Assembly: GCA_007644065.1 (NCBI GenBank)
Contig: VJWN01000013.1
Span: 1 to 64,000 of the forward strand
Length of the DNA: 64,000 bases
From: Margaritispora aquatica
Taxonomy: Eukaryota > Ascomycota > Leotiomycetes > Helotiales > Discinellaceae
Reading direction: 5' to 3'
Shown here: piece by piece, positions 46,742 through 58,569 of the stretch
How positions within the stretch are numbered: position 1 is the stretch's first letter
Layout: every line of letters begins with the position of its first letter
Program-made: the position numbers and the translations under genes
Notes under the pieces: generated by a model
Databases searched by the model: none
What the model was told of the DNA's origin: nothing
The model's input: only the letters and a program-made list of their open reading frames with translations

Positions 46742-47345
46742 GATGAAAATGAAGATGAGACTTTTGTGATTATGAAATCTTGAATTATTTGATTTGTAAG
46801 ATAAAGTTGTGTCTAGTTGTGTTTGTCTTTGAGCAAAAACGAGAAGGGCGTTTCAAAGGTTAAAAGGGGGGAAGCTCGCTTAATTCAGTGACGTCAATCT
46901 TGTCAGGGATAAAAGCAAGAAAGGATGGAGAAGATCAGCTCTGGGAAACAATGAGGAGAGCATGAAGAAGCACATGTGATCTTAGGCATCAGGATTTGTT
47001 GTGTGGACAACCCATCCGTCTCTTAACAACCTAAAAAAAATATTTCTCGCATACATTTTCAGAGAACATCAAAAATGCTGTTGACAAGCAATTTTGCTCG
47101 CTGGATCTGAAGCTGAGAGTATGGTAACGCCATGGACACTAAATCCACCGAATCTCGGAGTACAAGAGTACGATACACTGCATCAAGTGCACAAGAAGGA
47201 TTCCGATCTTGCATCACTAATCTTAGCTCATGAATGTGGAAACAGAGTCCTCAATGTTAGGAGAATGTATTTAATGATCGCTGTGGTTCACAATCAGATT
47301 GTGATATAATAAAGACAGAGCTTGATTTAGATGTAAAATTTGGCA
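46742..47345. promoter_or_regulatory. Bidirectional promoter region
   Basis: 604 bp between divergent start codons of the Gly-rich gene (-) and the secreted protein (+). It holds a CRE and an AGGGG element (separate entry). The ORF 47094-47309 lacks features and is not called. Confidence 0.45.
46889..46896. promoter_or_regulatory. CRE/ATF palindrome TGACGTCA
   Basis: A perfect 8-bp CRE site, about 148 bp upstream of the Gly-rich gene ATG. An AGGGG (CCCCT, STRE-like) lies 20 bp away at 46865-46869. Both are bound by fungal bZIP/ATF and C2H2 stress factors. Confidence 0.5.
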
Positions 47346-47936
47346 ATGAAGCTCGTCACAACAATTTCTCTTGCATCTGTATTTGTAGGAGTAGCATTTA
47401 CTCTACCACTGTCGCAAGCTTGCAGTTAGTTCAACGAAATTTCGTTCACGCTTCAATATAACTAACAACATACAGACCCCTCCGCAGTCCGCCGTGCTGA
47501 GCCCAACTCACTCACAATTGGGCAGATCGTCTCTGGCAAGATCTGCCCTCCCACAGTCCTCTTCGTCAAAGTAGCCAACGACCACCACGAGTCCATCCAA
47601 GGTTTTGGCAGCTTCATCTCCAGCGCATGGGACTCAGTGACTAGTGCCGTCACCAGCGTCGTCGAGTATATTCCGCAATATATCCACGATGAGGTGTTCA
47701 ATACTCCGCTCGGTTACGACATCATCGGTGACTGGTTGAATAAGCTGAGGGACTCCTGGACTATTGACAAGAGTCCTACCGATACTACGGGCCAGACACT
47801 GAGGTTCAAACCACCGCCTGGAAAGCCGGGCTTGTCGCCTACGTATTGGGTTGCTCCTTGGAAGACGAAAAGACCTCCTCCGGAGTGGAACGGTGGGCAA
47901 AAGTGTGGTGTTGGTACAAACAGACTATGTCCGTAA
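47346..47936 (+). CDS. Secreted, effector-like protein with dibasic cleavage site
   Basis: Two exons (47346-47424, 47476-47936) give 179 aa. Signal peptide MKLVTTISLASVFVGVAFTL. A dibasic site follows (SAVRRAEPNSL), as used by Kex2. The mature part has an amphipathic helix-like centre (GFGSFISSAWDSVTSAVTSV, then VVEYIPQYIHDEVF), and a basic Pro/Trp-rich C-terminus (FKPPPGKPGLSPTYWVAPWK) ending in two Cys. No family is recognised. The size, secretion signal, dibasic site and two or so Cys match many candidate effectors of plant-associated fungi, but nothing proves that role. The 51-bp intron has a CTAAC branch and a CAG acceptor. Confidence 0.68.
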
Positions 47937-48194
47937 GCCAGGATGGTGCAATCGAACTTGAAGAATGGGCGTAGAGATATCAAAAGAATGATGAAACATA
48001 GCTTTCAATTGGATTGAATGTGCCGGAGTAGACGATGGTTTGGGTTTCGATCCATGGGAGGCAAGCTTTACTGAGATCTCAAATGTACTTTCATTAGAGA
48101 CTGACGTAGGTGCCAGAGTGAGACCGAGGCCCGAAGACTTCGCAATTGTGAGAAATTGACTCGAGTATTACTAAACTCCTCCAAATTTGATGTA

Positions 48195-49706
48195 TCAAGT
48201 TGACTTCCCAACCCACGTCTGGTGGTTAGTCCCAGGATACATGATATTTTCTGCAGGTCCATGCTCATCCTGTGCGCTTTGGGTTTGGCCTGAGCTCCCA
48301 CCTGATGCCGAACCTTCATTCTGACCTCTCATGAACTGGCTCCTGCTTTGAAAGCTCAATTCAATGACATCCGTTCTCACGATCTTCTCCGTGCTCTCCG
48401 AGGAATCTAGACTAATAGCACTTGCATCTGGTCGCGACCGAGAGTGCCCGCCAAAATTGCCCGTCTTCTTTATTGTGCCCGTTGCTGTATTTCCGTATGG
48501 TGTGCTTGAAAGATTGTGCGTGCCTCGAATTGACTTCCACGACTTGGGTATCAGAGCTGAGAGGATAGGCAGAGAAGCTGCGACAACTCCAAAGGTGAGA
48601 TCAACCAATGTCCAATTCTGCAGCTTGACAAAGTTCCCTACATGTGTTAGTATGATAGACGAGCTATATGAAAGAAGAAGGCAAAAGCTTACATAGAGCG
48701 TCTGTCGAAAGTCTTTGTTGTTCGATCTGTCTCACCACCGATCCAATAAAACTCATTCCTCCTATGCAGAAGACAATATAGAGCCTGAATCTAGTGTTCC
48801 AACTCATTCTGACGTTCCAAAGAACGATAAGTGGTACCGAAAGTAGACCAAAGTCCATAATGACATGTATAACACTGAGTGCACTGCCGACAATGTTGTC
48901 GCTGGTGCATTTGAACGCTCTTCCTTCCTTGGCAATTCTTATTGGATCCCATCCTGCATATGGTGGATTGCATTGGAATAAGGTCCAGAACAAAGCGAGT
49001 AGAATATAGAGGACGAGGAGACCGAGGAAAACCCAGTTGAATACCTTCCAACTTCTTGAGGTCATGGATGTCAGTCGTTGGTTGAAGAGGCAAATGGAAA
49101 CCTTGATAAGACCAACAGAGACGAAGAAGCACACTTTGGAGAGATTGGTAAACGTCTTAAAGTAGCCATACTCTTCGTAGGTGACATCGTACATGTGCTT
49201 CCCAGCCTAAACCTTGGTCAGCATGCTTTGACACTTAACTTTTGTGAAGGAAAATGAATTTACCCCGCCATAAATTGTTGCACACATTTGGAGAGTCGGC
49301 CATACAATTGCCAAGAGCTAGTAAGAGTCAGTTACTGAGAAGGTTATGATTGCAAATTCAAGTTGCGTCTATCGCTTACCACACCAGGTATTATGACAAA
49401 GTCGTCCCAGCCAGCCATAAGCCCTCTCCGAAAGAATCTGACTCCTAGGCGAAGTCCAGTAATTATGATCATCGTCGCCATTGCAATGGACATCGAGACT
49501 AGAATTCCTGTTTGTTTTGTTTCATAAACATAGTCGACGGGCCGTATCGGGGGTATCACGACACCAAGCGCCGGATCTGTTTTCAGATGAAATGCCATTA
49601 ACAGGTATTTGGCGATGTAGTAGTCATTGGTAGTGTTTGGAGGACTTCCGATCAATGAAGATATGGTACCGGTTGGTATAGCTGCGGCATGGGTCGAGGA
49701 AGCCAT
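48195..49706 (-). CDS. Rhodopsin-domain 7-TM membrane protein (PTH11/SAT4 type)
   Basis: Four exons (49706-49380, 49317-49264, 49206-48693, 48637-48195) give 445 aa. Seven hydrophobic helices follow a short extracellular N-tail: TGILVSMSIAMATMIIITGL, then AGWDDFVIIPGV, LLAIVWPTLQMCATIYGG, NLSKVCFFVSVGLIKVSICL, WVFLGLLVLYILLALFWTLF, VIHVIMDFGLLSVPLIVLWN, RLYIVFCIGGMSFIGSVVRQ and LTFGVVAASLPILSALIPKS. These are signatures of the fungal rhodopsin/SAT4 domain (IxRQ and ALIPK). The ~140-residue cytosolic tail is Ser/Gly/Gln-rich. There is no N-terminal CFEM domain, unlike PTH11 itself. Related proteins act as receptor-like sensors, but ligands are unknown. Phases agree throughout. A likely relic of a second member lies at 53.8-54.3 kb. 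Confidence 0.83.
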
Positions 49707-51419
49707 TGTAGATGCGACCGAAGAGGAGAATCACAGGCTGACCAAAGTACTTCAACTTAATTTTCGAAATGTGCTTTCAAGAGCAATAATTGGGCAAGTT
49801 TGAAAACTAGGCATACAGACCTAAAAGCCACAAGAGATAATTGACGTTGGAATACTCCCCACTGGAGACTAAGAGATGGAGTTGAAGTGTGTTGCAATTC
49901 AGCGGGGAAGATGAAGTACAAGAGGAAGGTCAGGCATGTTACACTTGACAAGAGCTCGATTCGCAAGATGGACTGATTCACAGTAATCACTCGGCAGCAT
50001 GTACTTTATCCTTCAAGGGTCGTCGCTGGGTTTCTGGTGACATCCTTCTGGGACATCCATGGTATCCGAGCTAGGAGATAATCCAATTTGGAAGGAGGCG
50101 AATTTCAAAATTCCTACATTGTTTAATATATCGATTCTTAGACAGTGACTTCGAAATTCTCATTTACCAAATTTCCCTATCTAGAACTTTCTTGAAATTT
50201 TCGTTGCATTCAGATACTTCAAATCTATGATTATTTGCACTTTCTTTTTCGCCTTGGAAGGCGGAAGTGTTGTGGGGGAAACTGGATCTTTGTTAGAGAA
50301 TTCACGGGGAACCTTAGTATCGAATATAGAGTTTGAGCGAAAAAGACGCAACATGGAACTTCCTAGTAATGATATCGAGTCATGTTCTTGGCATTAAATA
50401 TCCCTGCTTGACAATATCCGATGCATAATGCAGGAACTGCAGGTTTCCAAGACAATTGCAAATCTAGAAATTTGGCCCTAGAACTTTGGCTTTACCGTCA
50501 AATAGATTCCCTCAAACTGCTCATGATTAGATGGCTATCAAACCTCGTTCTTGAGTCCCTTTGGCACGAAATTCATGATGTCTTTTTAACCTTTGGCCTT
50601 GACGCTGCAAAAGCACTGAACCCTATTACGCAAAGCTCGGCAAAGCGACTGTGGGGACGGATCCACATCCCAAAGTAGGTCCCCGAGACATCGGCCAATT
50701 ATGGTAACTTCAAAGGCCGAGAAATCCATATATATTCTTACCATATCCACTTTCGAGATCCTGCTTCGGTTCGAGCAACTCATACCTTTACAATGATCCT
50801 CCACCCGCTCGGTTACACCACCATGCAGTTCAGATCCTGAAAAGAAGAGACACGGGTGGTCCGGATGCTTCCATCCTCGCATCTGATTCATGAGACAAAG
50901 CACCAAACAAAACATTTGGCCTTGAGCAAAGTTTAATTTCGTTTTAAGTTCTCGTGGCAGGAAAGGGGTAACCATGAGTACATCTGATTATAAGTCAGCA
51001 ACTCAAGGCCCTAACGCCCTGTGTTTAAAGGTCTTTACAAGGTCTTCCCCATCTCTTACAAAGATGAAATTTGCTTGAGACGTCGTTTCAATCTTAAGAT
51101 ATCCTCGGATGCGAATCATACGATACGCTATCTGTATTGTCTGAGGCCTGAAAGGATATGCCTGTCACATCGTATAAAGGTAATTCGCATCCACCTCCAA
51201 TACTCCCCATCTTTCATCTGATGGGGAATTTCCTCCGAAGATGGGACGAAATCACCGTTGAAGTTTCGAGAAGCTAATTAGAAGGATGTAGGAACATTTT
51301 TAAATTAAGTTGCCCAATTCCGCTGTCAGAAAGAACGGCTTTTCCTTGAGCCCACCCTCGATTGGTCCTTTTCTCATCGTTTGACTTCTGTTCTTCCTCT
51401 TTTCTTGTTCGACAAAAGC
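49707..51419. other. Intergenic region
   Basis: 1.7 kb between the receptor-like gene and the hydrolase. Frames at 50421-50678, 50586-50975 and 51300-51713 overlap or lack features. The last 50 bp are a pyrimidine-rich leader (TTCTGTTCTTCCTCTTTTCT) before the ATG. Confidence 0.45.
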
Positions 51420-52687
51420 ATGGCGGGATTTCTGACACTTCTGGTTCTTGGGCTGGCAGCTTTTGCCCAGGGAATTGATTGCGACTGCTCTGGAATAAAT
51501 GCTATCAAGCCTCAGTGCAAATCGGCAGAGTCGGGCTACAAGCGCGATGTCTTCTGGATTGGTGGAAAATATGTCAACGCAGCCATTGGCCTCTTGACAT
51601 ACGATCAGATGTATGTTGAGAAGTTGACTCCTCTGAGGAAAAAGAAGGTTTCCAAAAAAGCATACCCGGTTGTCCTGTTTCATGGAGGTGGTGTTTCTGG
51701 CGCAGTAAGTCAAATGCCGAAAGTTAAACTCACATGTCTAACAAACTTTCATAGACATGGCTCAACACTCCGGACAACAGGAAAGGTTTCGCTTCCATGT
51801 TTCTGGATCAAGGATACATCGTCTACCTTGTTGATCAGTCTTCAGTTGGTCGCGGAACCCAAGAAGACCTGACCGGCTACCCACTCCGCATTGGTAGCAC
51901 TGCCAACATCACAGAAGTTGGGTTCACCAATGTTCAAGGCGCAAATGCGTATCCCCAGAGTCAATTACACACACAGTGGCCCGGCACTGGTGTACGAGGA
52001 GACGCTGTCTTTGATGCCTTCGAGAACGGATTCATGCCGCTCACTTCCAACAACACTCGCCAAGAACTGTCCATGAGAGCTGCTGGATGTCAACTTCTCA
52101 AGCTCATCGGTCCTTCATTTCTCGTCTCTCACTCTATTGGCGCTGTTCATCCAATTGTCATCTCAGATGAGTGCCCTTCCCTTGTTGCAGGAAATGTCAA
52201 CTTGGAGGCCGGAAACATCCCATTCCAATCTTATGTTGGAAATGCAACTTCGTCAGTTGGCCGAACATCTGCACGACCATTTGGATTAACTGTCACCAAC
52301 CTTAACTACGATCCTCCCATCACAGCTTCTACAGACTTGATCACCAAGACCTATGGCGAAGATACGCCTTCCTTGCGATCATGTATTCTGCAGTCAAACA
52401 GCACCTCAAACTACACTATTCACACGCTTCCACAAGTCGCTAAAGTTCCATACGTCCTGTTCACCGGAGAAGCAAGCCCTCACATCACCTATGATCATTG
52501 TGTCATTGAATACCTCAACCAGGTCGGCGTCAAGACCGACTGGATCAAGCTTGCTGATGTTGGAGTCACTGGCAATGGCCACTTTGGATATTTGGAATTG
52601 AACAGTGCGAAGTTCTTCAAGGTTGTTGAGAAGTGGATTAATAATCAAGCAAAGAAGTTGGCAGGAAATGCTATGGTGGAAGGCTAG
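51420..52687 (+). CDS. Secreted alpha/beta hydrolase (esterase-like)
   Basis: Two exons (51420-51704, 51755-52687) give 405 aa. Signal peptide MAGFLTLLVLGLAAFAQG. Oxyanion-region HGGGVSGATWLNTP follows PVVLF. The nucleophile elbow is SHSIG (Ser near 220, GPSFLVSHSIGAVHPIV), and the catalytic His is likely in TGNGHFGYLE (near 370). The acid is not placed. Five or so N-glycosylation sequons (NNTR, NATS, NSTS) support secretion. Homologues are extracellular esterase- or lipase-like proteins of the AB-hydrolase-1 fold; the substrate is not predictable. The start is chosen at the Met that opens the signal peptide. Confidence 0.86.
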
Positions 52688-55000
52688 AATGATCGCAAAA
52701 TGATCGGCATTGATGAAGAACTGAGTTGACGATTATAATATTGTAATACTTCCGACATAATGGAAATACTCTGAGCAATCCTGCTCCTCTCCTTAGACTA
52801 TAATATACAAATTTCTCATGATGGAGTTACTGTATGGCTGGTCAGTCATCTCGTTGGGTATTGTGGATGAGATCTAAGCACTACCATCAACAAATGCCCA
52901 TGCCTCAGACGTGGTCCCGATATTTGACCGTCGCTCAATCGTGATGGCAAATTTAGGTAGAGCCGATATCCAGTGACTTCAATGTAGTCCCTAATCAAGA
53001 GTATCATTGTAGTAAGGTAAAAGAAGGAATAGAAATAAGTGCATAATAGTATTTAATCGACGGTTAGATGGATAGTAGAAACCTGGTTGTCTGAATAGCT
53101 TCCTTCGGCTGGATTTAGAATACTCTGAAACGTGTTTCGAGTTATGTAATGAATTCTGGTGATATATATAAGATCCGCTCCAAGATCTTCTGAAATAGTC
53201 ATCAGAAACATATACTTCTGAGTAGTATAGTCTTAAATATTGAGCATATACTCTTCAAACCATAGATTCTCTAGATTCTACTAAAGTCCTCGTCTACTGC
53301 TACACCATCTCGTCATTCCGTTAGCTTTAGATAATGCCCTTCCTTCTGCCTGCTGTCGGGTCTCTTAGTGGAATTAATTCACTTGAGTTTCGGGTTTTAT
53401 TTTGAACGCTACTGTTCTTGTACAATCCTACGAACTTATGGTCTGGCGAGTACTTGACGGTAATTAGTCCCGTCGAGATTAGAGACGTGGTGAGAATAGC
53501 TCGAGGGAAGATTAGAAGACTGATAACTCAAAGCGGAGCCCCCTCCAACTCACCAGCTGTGGTATGCACCATTAAGTAAAACTGATACCGTAGTGGATTC
53601 GGGTGTGCCTTGGTCGGGTCGCTTACGACAGATTTCAGTATTGCAAAAATCATTGGAATGTCTAGTCTCGAATTACAAGCCTCTGAAAGACGTTAGTTCT
53701 AGCTGTTGAATTTATGGATGCCAAGCTAACTATCCGTTAATAATTGTGAAAGCGGATCTCATTCAAAGTGCCTTCAACATGATAGACAACATGGAGGTTG
53801 TGAATGAGAGGAGAGAAAGTGTAAGCCAAGATATCATAATATGAGTCCGTACAGTTACATATGACCTCATAAAGAGAGACAGAAGAGAGCACTTGGTGAT
53901 CCAAATTGTGGTCCATAGTAGCCTTATAATCTTGAGCTGAAGTTGCCGGTAAATTCCTGCATTATCAAACGAATAGGTCGGCATTGATCTGAGTCCTAGT
54001 TCGATATGCCACAGTTCATAAATATATGGAATAAGAATTTGATAGGTAGTTCCAGTTGCTAAATGCAATATCATTGCGAAGAGGATTAGGACATCGTAGT
54101 ATGAAAACGTCTATTGTTGCGGTATTGTGCAAAGGTGCAAATGCACACAGAGCTTGTAGAAGCAAAGATCAAAAGCCACATTAGAGCTTGAAAACACTAT
54201 CAGAATAAAATTACAAGTGCAGAGGATAGGTATAAGTGAAATTTTGTTTACAGAGGCATTGGTGGCTGAGACGATTGGTCTCTTTGACATGGTATCAACA
54301 CCACCAGCTTGGTAATCTCGGATCCAAATTTTCGTTTCTCTTGTATGTCATCTTGTCATGAGAAACCTTGAGATGCTAATGATCATTGAATAGAAAATGG
54401 GATAGTTATAACTTGGAAACGGGTAAGTTATACTAATATGCCTTGTGTTTTGAACGGAAGGATCAGAGGCGTTGTGATGACCATCAAGCATACAGCCAAT
54501 GAAAGGAAGATCTGCATCCTATACCAACATGTTGGACATGTCCGCCTCACGCTTTCTATATTTGGACGAATGGGCGAGAAATCGCTTAGCTAACCTGGGA
54601 AATTGAGCCGGCCATCACATCGTCATGTACTTGCATGGTTGGTGGCGCAATTTGAAAGTTTATCAGACTTTAGTCAAGATAGATCAAAAATTTCACGATA
54701 GGAAAGATAGAACGACATAACCCATGAACTCTCATTCTAAGCACACTTCAGCATTGCCCTCGCATTTAGTGAGCGAAACAGATCTCGAATCATGCGAGAG
54801 CTACAAAGCCCTCGCAGAATCTGACAAGGATACCTGCATTACCCCTCTTAATGCGGTCTGACAATCTCATTTCTGGTGACAAACCTACTCGTAACTGCAT
54901 GTAAGCCCTAGGACGGTCTGCCAGCCATGATATATATTTCTTACAAGCACATTCTCATGCTTACTTTCAACCAAAACTGCCATTACCAATTCTAACAGTC
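52688..55000. other. Intergenic region with a receptor-like relic
   Basis: 2.3 kb. 52.8-53.7 kb is AT-rich with no gene. 53.76-54.29 kb holds a probable decayed rhodopsin-domain gene (separate entry). 54.3-55.0 kb is the promoter side of the SnoaL-like gene, with an AT box TATATATTT near 54931. Confidence 0.45.
53763..54290 (-). pseudogene. Probable relic of a rhodopsin-domain (SAT4-type) membrane protein
   Basis: On the minus strand there is a start-like MSKRPIVSATNAS (54290), then after a stop a fragment YYDVLILFAMILHLATGTTY and, further on, YRQLQLKIIRLLWTTIWITK followed by CSLLSLFMR. The last part matches the family pattern (K-L-Q...LLWTTLW..K.SLLxLFxR) seen in fungal rhodopsin-domain receptors. 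The helices that should lie between are missing or unreadable, and the C-terminal half is absent. This suggests a truncated, mutated copy. It could instead be a very divergent gene with introns that I could not place. Confidence 0.38.
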
Positions 55001-55570
55001 ATGTATTTCTACTACTTTCTCACCGTCGCACTACTTGCACCACACTCTCTCGCTAACGCAAGAGGTGTAGAGAAGCGAGTTACTGCAACCACCTTCGCTC
55101 TCACTGGCACAATTCCAATCCCTCAATTCAATCTTCCAACGGTGGTCCCAGGATCCTCATTTCAAGCCGATCCTTATGATGTCGAAGCTATCCGCAACAC
55201 AATGGGCCACTACCCACTCTCAATCGACGGCAAGAATATGGATTCCCTCAGTCTCGTCTTCGCTCCAAATGCGGTTGCCAATTACAGCGCTCCACTTGGC
55301 GTTCTGACTCCTCTGTCTACAATCCAAGCTGTGCTCGGTGCAAGCTTAGCCCCAGTCACGACCCAGCATCTGCTCGGTACTCAAGTCATCAACATTTTGT
55401 CGCCGACGACTGCGTTTTCGGTTACTTACTTTACCGCGACGCATTTTGGGATTGACATATACGTTGGTCAAACTGTAACAGCGTATGGGCAGTACCAGGA
55501 TGTGTGGACTAGACAGCCTGATTTGACTTGGAGGATTTCGCATAGAAATCTTGTCTACATGGTATATTAA
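55001..55570 (+). CDS. Secreted SnoaL-like (NTF2-fold) protein
   Basis: A single exon of 189 aa. Signal peptide MYFYYFLTVALLAPHSLANA, then VEKR, a possible Kex2 site (residues 23-26). The rest looks like a SnoaL-like fold: YDVEAIRNTMGHYPLSIDGK, SLSLVFAPNAVANYSAPLG, LSTIQAVLGASL, TTQHLLGTQVINI, FSVTYFTATHFG, then WRISHRNLVYMVY. The pattern (DxxAIxNTxxxY...FA.NAVANY...HLLGT...YFxATHFG...W.I.HR..VYM) is that of SnoaL_4/NTF2-like proteins. These include dehydratases and isomerases; a catalytic assignment is not possible. A secreted member is unusual and worth noting. Confidence 0.78.
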   Translation: MYFYYFLTVALLAPHSLANARGVEKRVTATTFALTGTIPIPQFNLPTVVPGSSFQADPYDVEAIRNTMGHYPLSIDGKNMDSLSLVFAPNAVANYSAPLGVLTPLSTIQAVLGASLAPVTTQHLLGTQVINILSPTTAFSVTYFTATHFGIDIYVGQTVTAYGQYQDVWTRQPDLTWRISHRNLVYMVY

Positions 55571-56722
55571 CTACTGGCTATCAAAAATATCTGGCTGACG
55601 CACAATCAGGGACCGATCACGGGGAACTTGCTCATATTCAGTCCTCAGTGATTGTGCCTTGAAACCACTCACTTGGGTGATGTAATTTGAAACCTGGATG
55701 AAGATGAGGTGATGACTAAGGAGTAGCATAAAAAGATTTAACAAATGGATCATAAGAGTGGCTGACCTGTTATTTTGCAATAACGGAAATAAGAAGAGAT
55801 TGAACACAATTTCATATTAAAGGAAATAGCAAAATCGAAATTCTACACAGTAAAACATAAAAAGATTGGAATAATCTAGACACGGTGACTTCTCACATGA
55901 TTTTGAAAAGAGATAGAAGAGAATCCAAATCTGATAAAGTTGAAAGTAGATAGAATAAACTTTTTTTGTCACTTTTTCAAGTCCGGATCTATGATATAGT
56001 AAGACTACACTGAATCTTCCACGAAAGATAAATTCCTGCCGCCACATAAACTTTGCAAAGTCAACCCACTACCTTAGGAATTAAAACAGACATACACGTG
56101 ATCATAGTGCCTACCTCGACATCAGTTTCAAAAATGGAAACAAATGGTAAATAAATATCCTACCAAAGCTGGCTATAAAAAAATCCATTTGCTCCCCGCT
56201 TCCCAAATTACTTAAAACACCCCACGAATCCAAAGCCCGCAATCCCAGCACCGCTGTATAGTTTTTACCAAGCTCGAGAGAAGCGCATTCAGTCTCCTGC
56301 AAATAGATCGTCTGCCTCAGGGCTCAATCTTCGCCCTGGGTCCCCCGCAAGACTGATTCATCAACCAAGTCTAAGCTCGCCAAAACTTTGCAACGAACTT
56401 CAATCTTGCTCAAATGGTTGAGAACTATCCCGATATTTGAGGCACAGACTTTGGGGAGCTGTCATTTGTGCAGCAATTTCACTTGTGCGTGGAAGGTGTC
56501 CTTCAGAATTGGGCGAGTTCAAAGCACGTAGATCTCTCCGCTCTTATCTCCAATCCAACAATCCAAACAGTAAGACGAGGCAAGAAGCGAAGTTTAACAA
56601 GCGGCACAAAGCGCGGATATAGAACCTTGAAGGCCTGCGAACAAACCTCAACTGTTGCACCCAAGATACTCATTCCCAATCTTCGCATCTCTGTACGACA
56701 TAAGGACGAACATCAAACCACA
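55571..56722. other. Intergenic region
   Basis: 1.15 kb. The plus frame 56468-56722 is in frame with the 2EXR gene and could extend it, but its residues look random and the ATG at 56723 (ACCACAATGAG) has better context. No other gene is seen. Confidence 0.4.
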
Positions 56723-57765
56723 ATGAGTCTAGACGACGAGAAACGTTCGCATTCACAGCAACACGAAATCTCGCAAATTGCCCCCATAAAATTATATGGT
56801 TCAGAGAAAGACATAGAAAGGGAGAACAAAGGAAAAGACCACGAAAGTGGGGCACCAAGAGCTGAAGCGAATGTTGAAGCGAAGCATATCTTGACACACA
56901 ACATCTCTCGACGTGTCAAGACCTCCAAACTTCTTACTTTCACTCTCTTTCCAAAACTACCAACAGAGATTCGATTCGCATCTTGATCTGGAAGAATGCC
57001 TGTCCTGATCCACGAGTAATCGAAATCGAGTATTCAGAATCAGCAAACGCTTGGGTTTCGCCACACACAAGCTGCCATCCAAGCAGCGGGCTCCAGTGCA
57101 CGAATTTGGAATCTCGACAAGTTTTCCTGAAGAAGTGGTTGCCTACCTTCTATCGGCTGCCTGCAGAAACACTTTATGTGGATGAGTTCAACTATGGATA
57201 CCTTGCTCTGGACATTCCGAGACCGAGCAAGTTAATGCTTGAGAGCTTTTGTATGCCAGTATACTTCAATCCCGAAATTGACCAAGTTTATATCGGTACT
57301 CAGTCTCATCTTCCAACCAACATCCAAGCAAAGCTCAGTATTCTAATTGAACATCCAAACATGATGCATCTTCGTTCATTAGGCTTGAGCATTTACAACC
57401 TTGGGCTCTGCGCTACACTCGTCGCCAAGTTGCTGCTGAAGTTTGAAAATCTCCGGGAGCTTGATTTTGTTATATTAGACAGCAATCGATACACAGATGA
57501 TGAATTCCTCTGGAGTCGCTCTTCTAACTCCAATGCATCGCGCAGAGATGGTATTGTGATATTAAGACAGAGTGACGATGTTGATGAAAGCGTCGATGGG
57601 AGTCTACCAGAGAAAGAAAAGGGAATCATAGCCCGCACCCTCGACAAAGCTTTGCCTGTCATCGAAGGTAGAGATAAAAGCTCGCCGACAGTTGAAGTGC
57701 AGATCAAGCATATTTGGCGTGGAGGCATTCGAGCATATCAATGGCTTCCTTCCATTGTCCAGTGA
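56723..57765 (+). CDS. 2EXR-domain protein with an apparent frameshift
   Basis: The ATG at 56723 gives MSLDDEKRSHSQQHEISQIA and a charged N-tail to FTLFPKLPTEIRF, the start of the 2EXR motif (FxxLPxEIRxxIW). The frame then stops at 56984-56986. The next part of the motif (ILIWKNACPDPRVIEIEYS) is one base out of frame and runs on to 57765 (about 260 codons), with KKWLPTFYRLPAETLYVDEF in the middle. No GT donor lies near the break to allow an intron. One missing base at about 56970-56985 would restore it. 2EXR proteins are numerous in fungi, with unknown roles. It may be an assembly error or a recent pseudogene; the coding sequence beyond the break is otherwise well kept, which argues for an error or a very recent event. 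Confidence 0.6.
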
Positions 57766-58569
57766 TTTGAGAGTCACAATGTCGATGAGATGAGAGGGCA
57801 AGAAGGCGAGGTGTTGAAGGATGGATCAATGGAGAAAACTTTAGCCGAACATTCCCAGTATGAAAGATGGATCAAGTGTCATGTTCACCTATTGCAACAT
57901 CAGCTACGCCAAGGCCATCTATTATACATGAAATGAAAATACAAATCCGGAGAGTTAGTAGGGTTATCTTTGGAGGTTTTTAGCAAGAACACACAATCCA
58001 AGCCTAATCAACATATGATCAATTATTTATACCGTTTCTATTTCTAATATATACTTTTAAGAAGTCCCTTGATATTTGTGCGTTCCTAGTAAGTTTCTTT
58101 GTCTTGTATGGGTATGTCTCACTGAACAAAGGCTAAATTTCGTGCATTTCGAATTTTCTACTTAGGCTCATTGCATCCCGTGTGGAAAACTTTCTAAGCC
58201 TAGAGGCTCTTTGCCGAAAGCCTATTCTCAATATTATAGCCTAAGTTACTATTATGTTGGAACTAATGATGGGGTTGCAAAATAAGCACACGCGCTACTG
58301 ATCTTACTCGGTAAAACGCTACACTTGCTTACAACCTTAGTAGGAACATCCGGATTCAATCCCGCCAAATACTTGTTGCAGAAAGTTGAGCCTCAATTAT
58401 TATATAAGGGATTGGGTTTTTGATATAAAGCTAATCGTTGAAACGTTTTATTCTATTCAGCTCTTTAAAATGTACTATTTGGGAATTTATCGTTATATTA
58501 TATAAGTTGCTTAATTTCAGAGAGAAAACGTTGAGTTTTAATATAAAACAGGGTAAATTTAAATAGCAG
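57766..58569. other. AT-rich region without genes
   Basis: 0.8 kb of AT-rich sequence (TATATACTTTTAAG, ATTATATAAGTTG). No supported gene is seen. It flanks the protease relic and probably belongs to a decayed repeat. Confidence 0.4.

Noticed and set aside
46332..46769. 145-codon plus-strand ORF
   Set aside because: It is antisense to the spliced Gly/Val-rich gene, whose repeats and intron signals are far more protein-like.
58320..58380. GGATTCAATCCCG resembling a tRNA T-arm
   Set aside because: The flanks do not pair into a T-stem and no A box is at proper distance.
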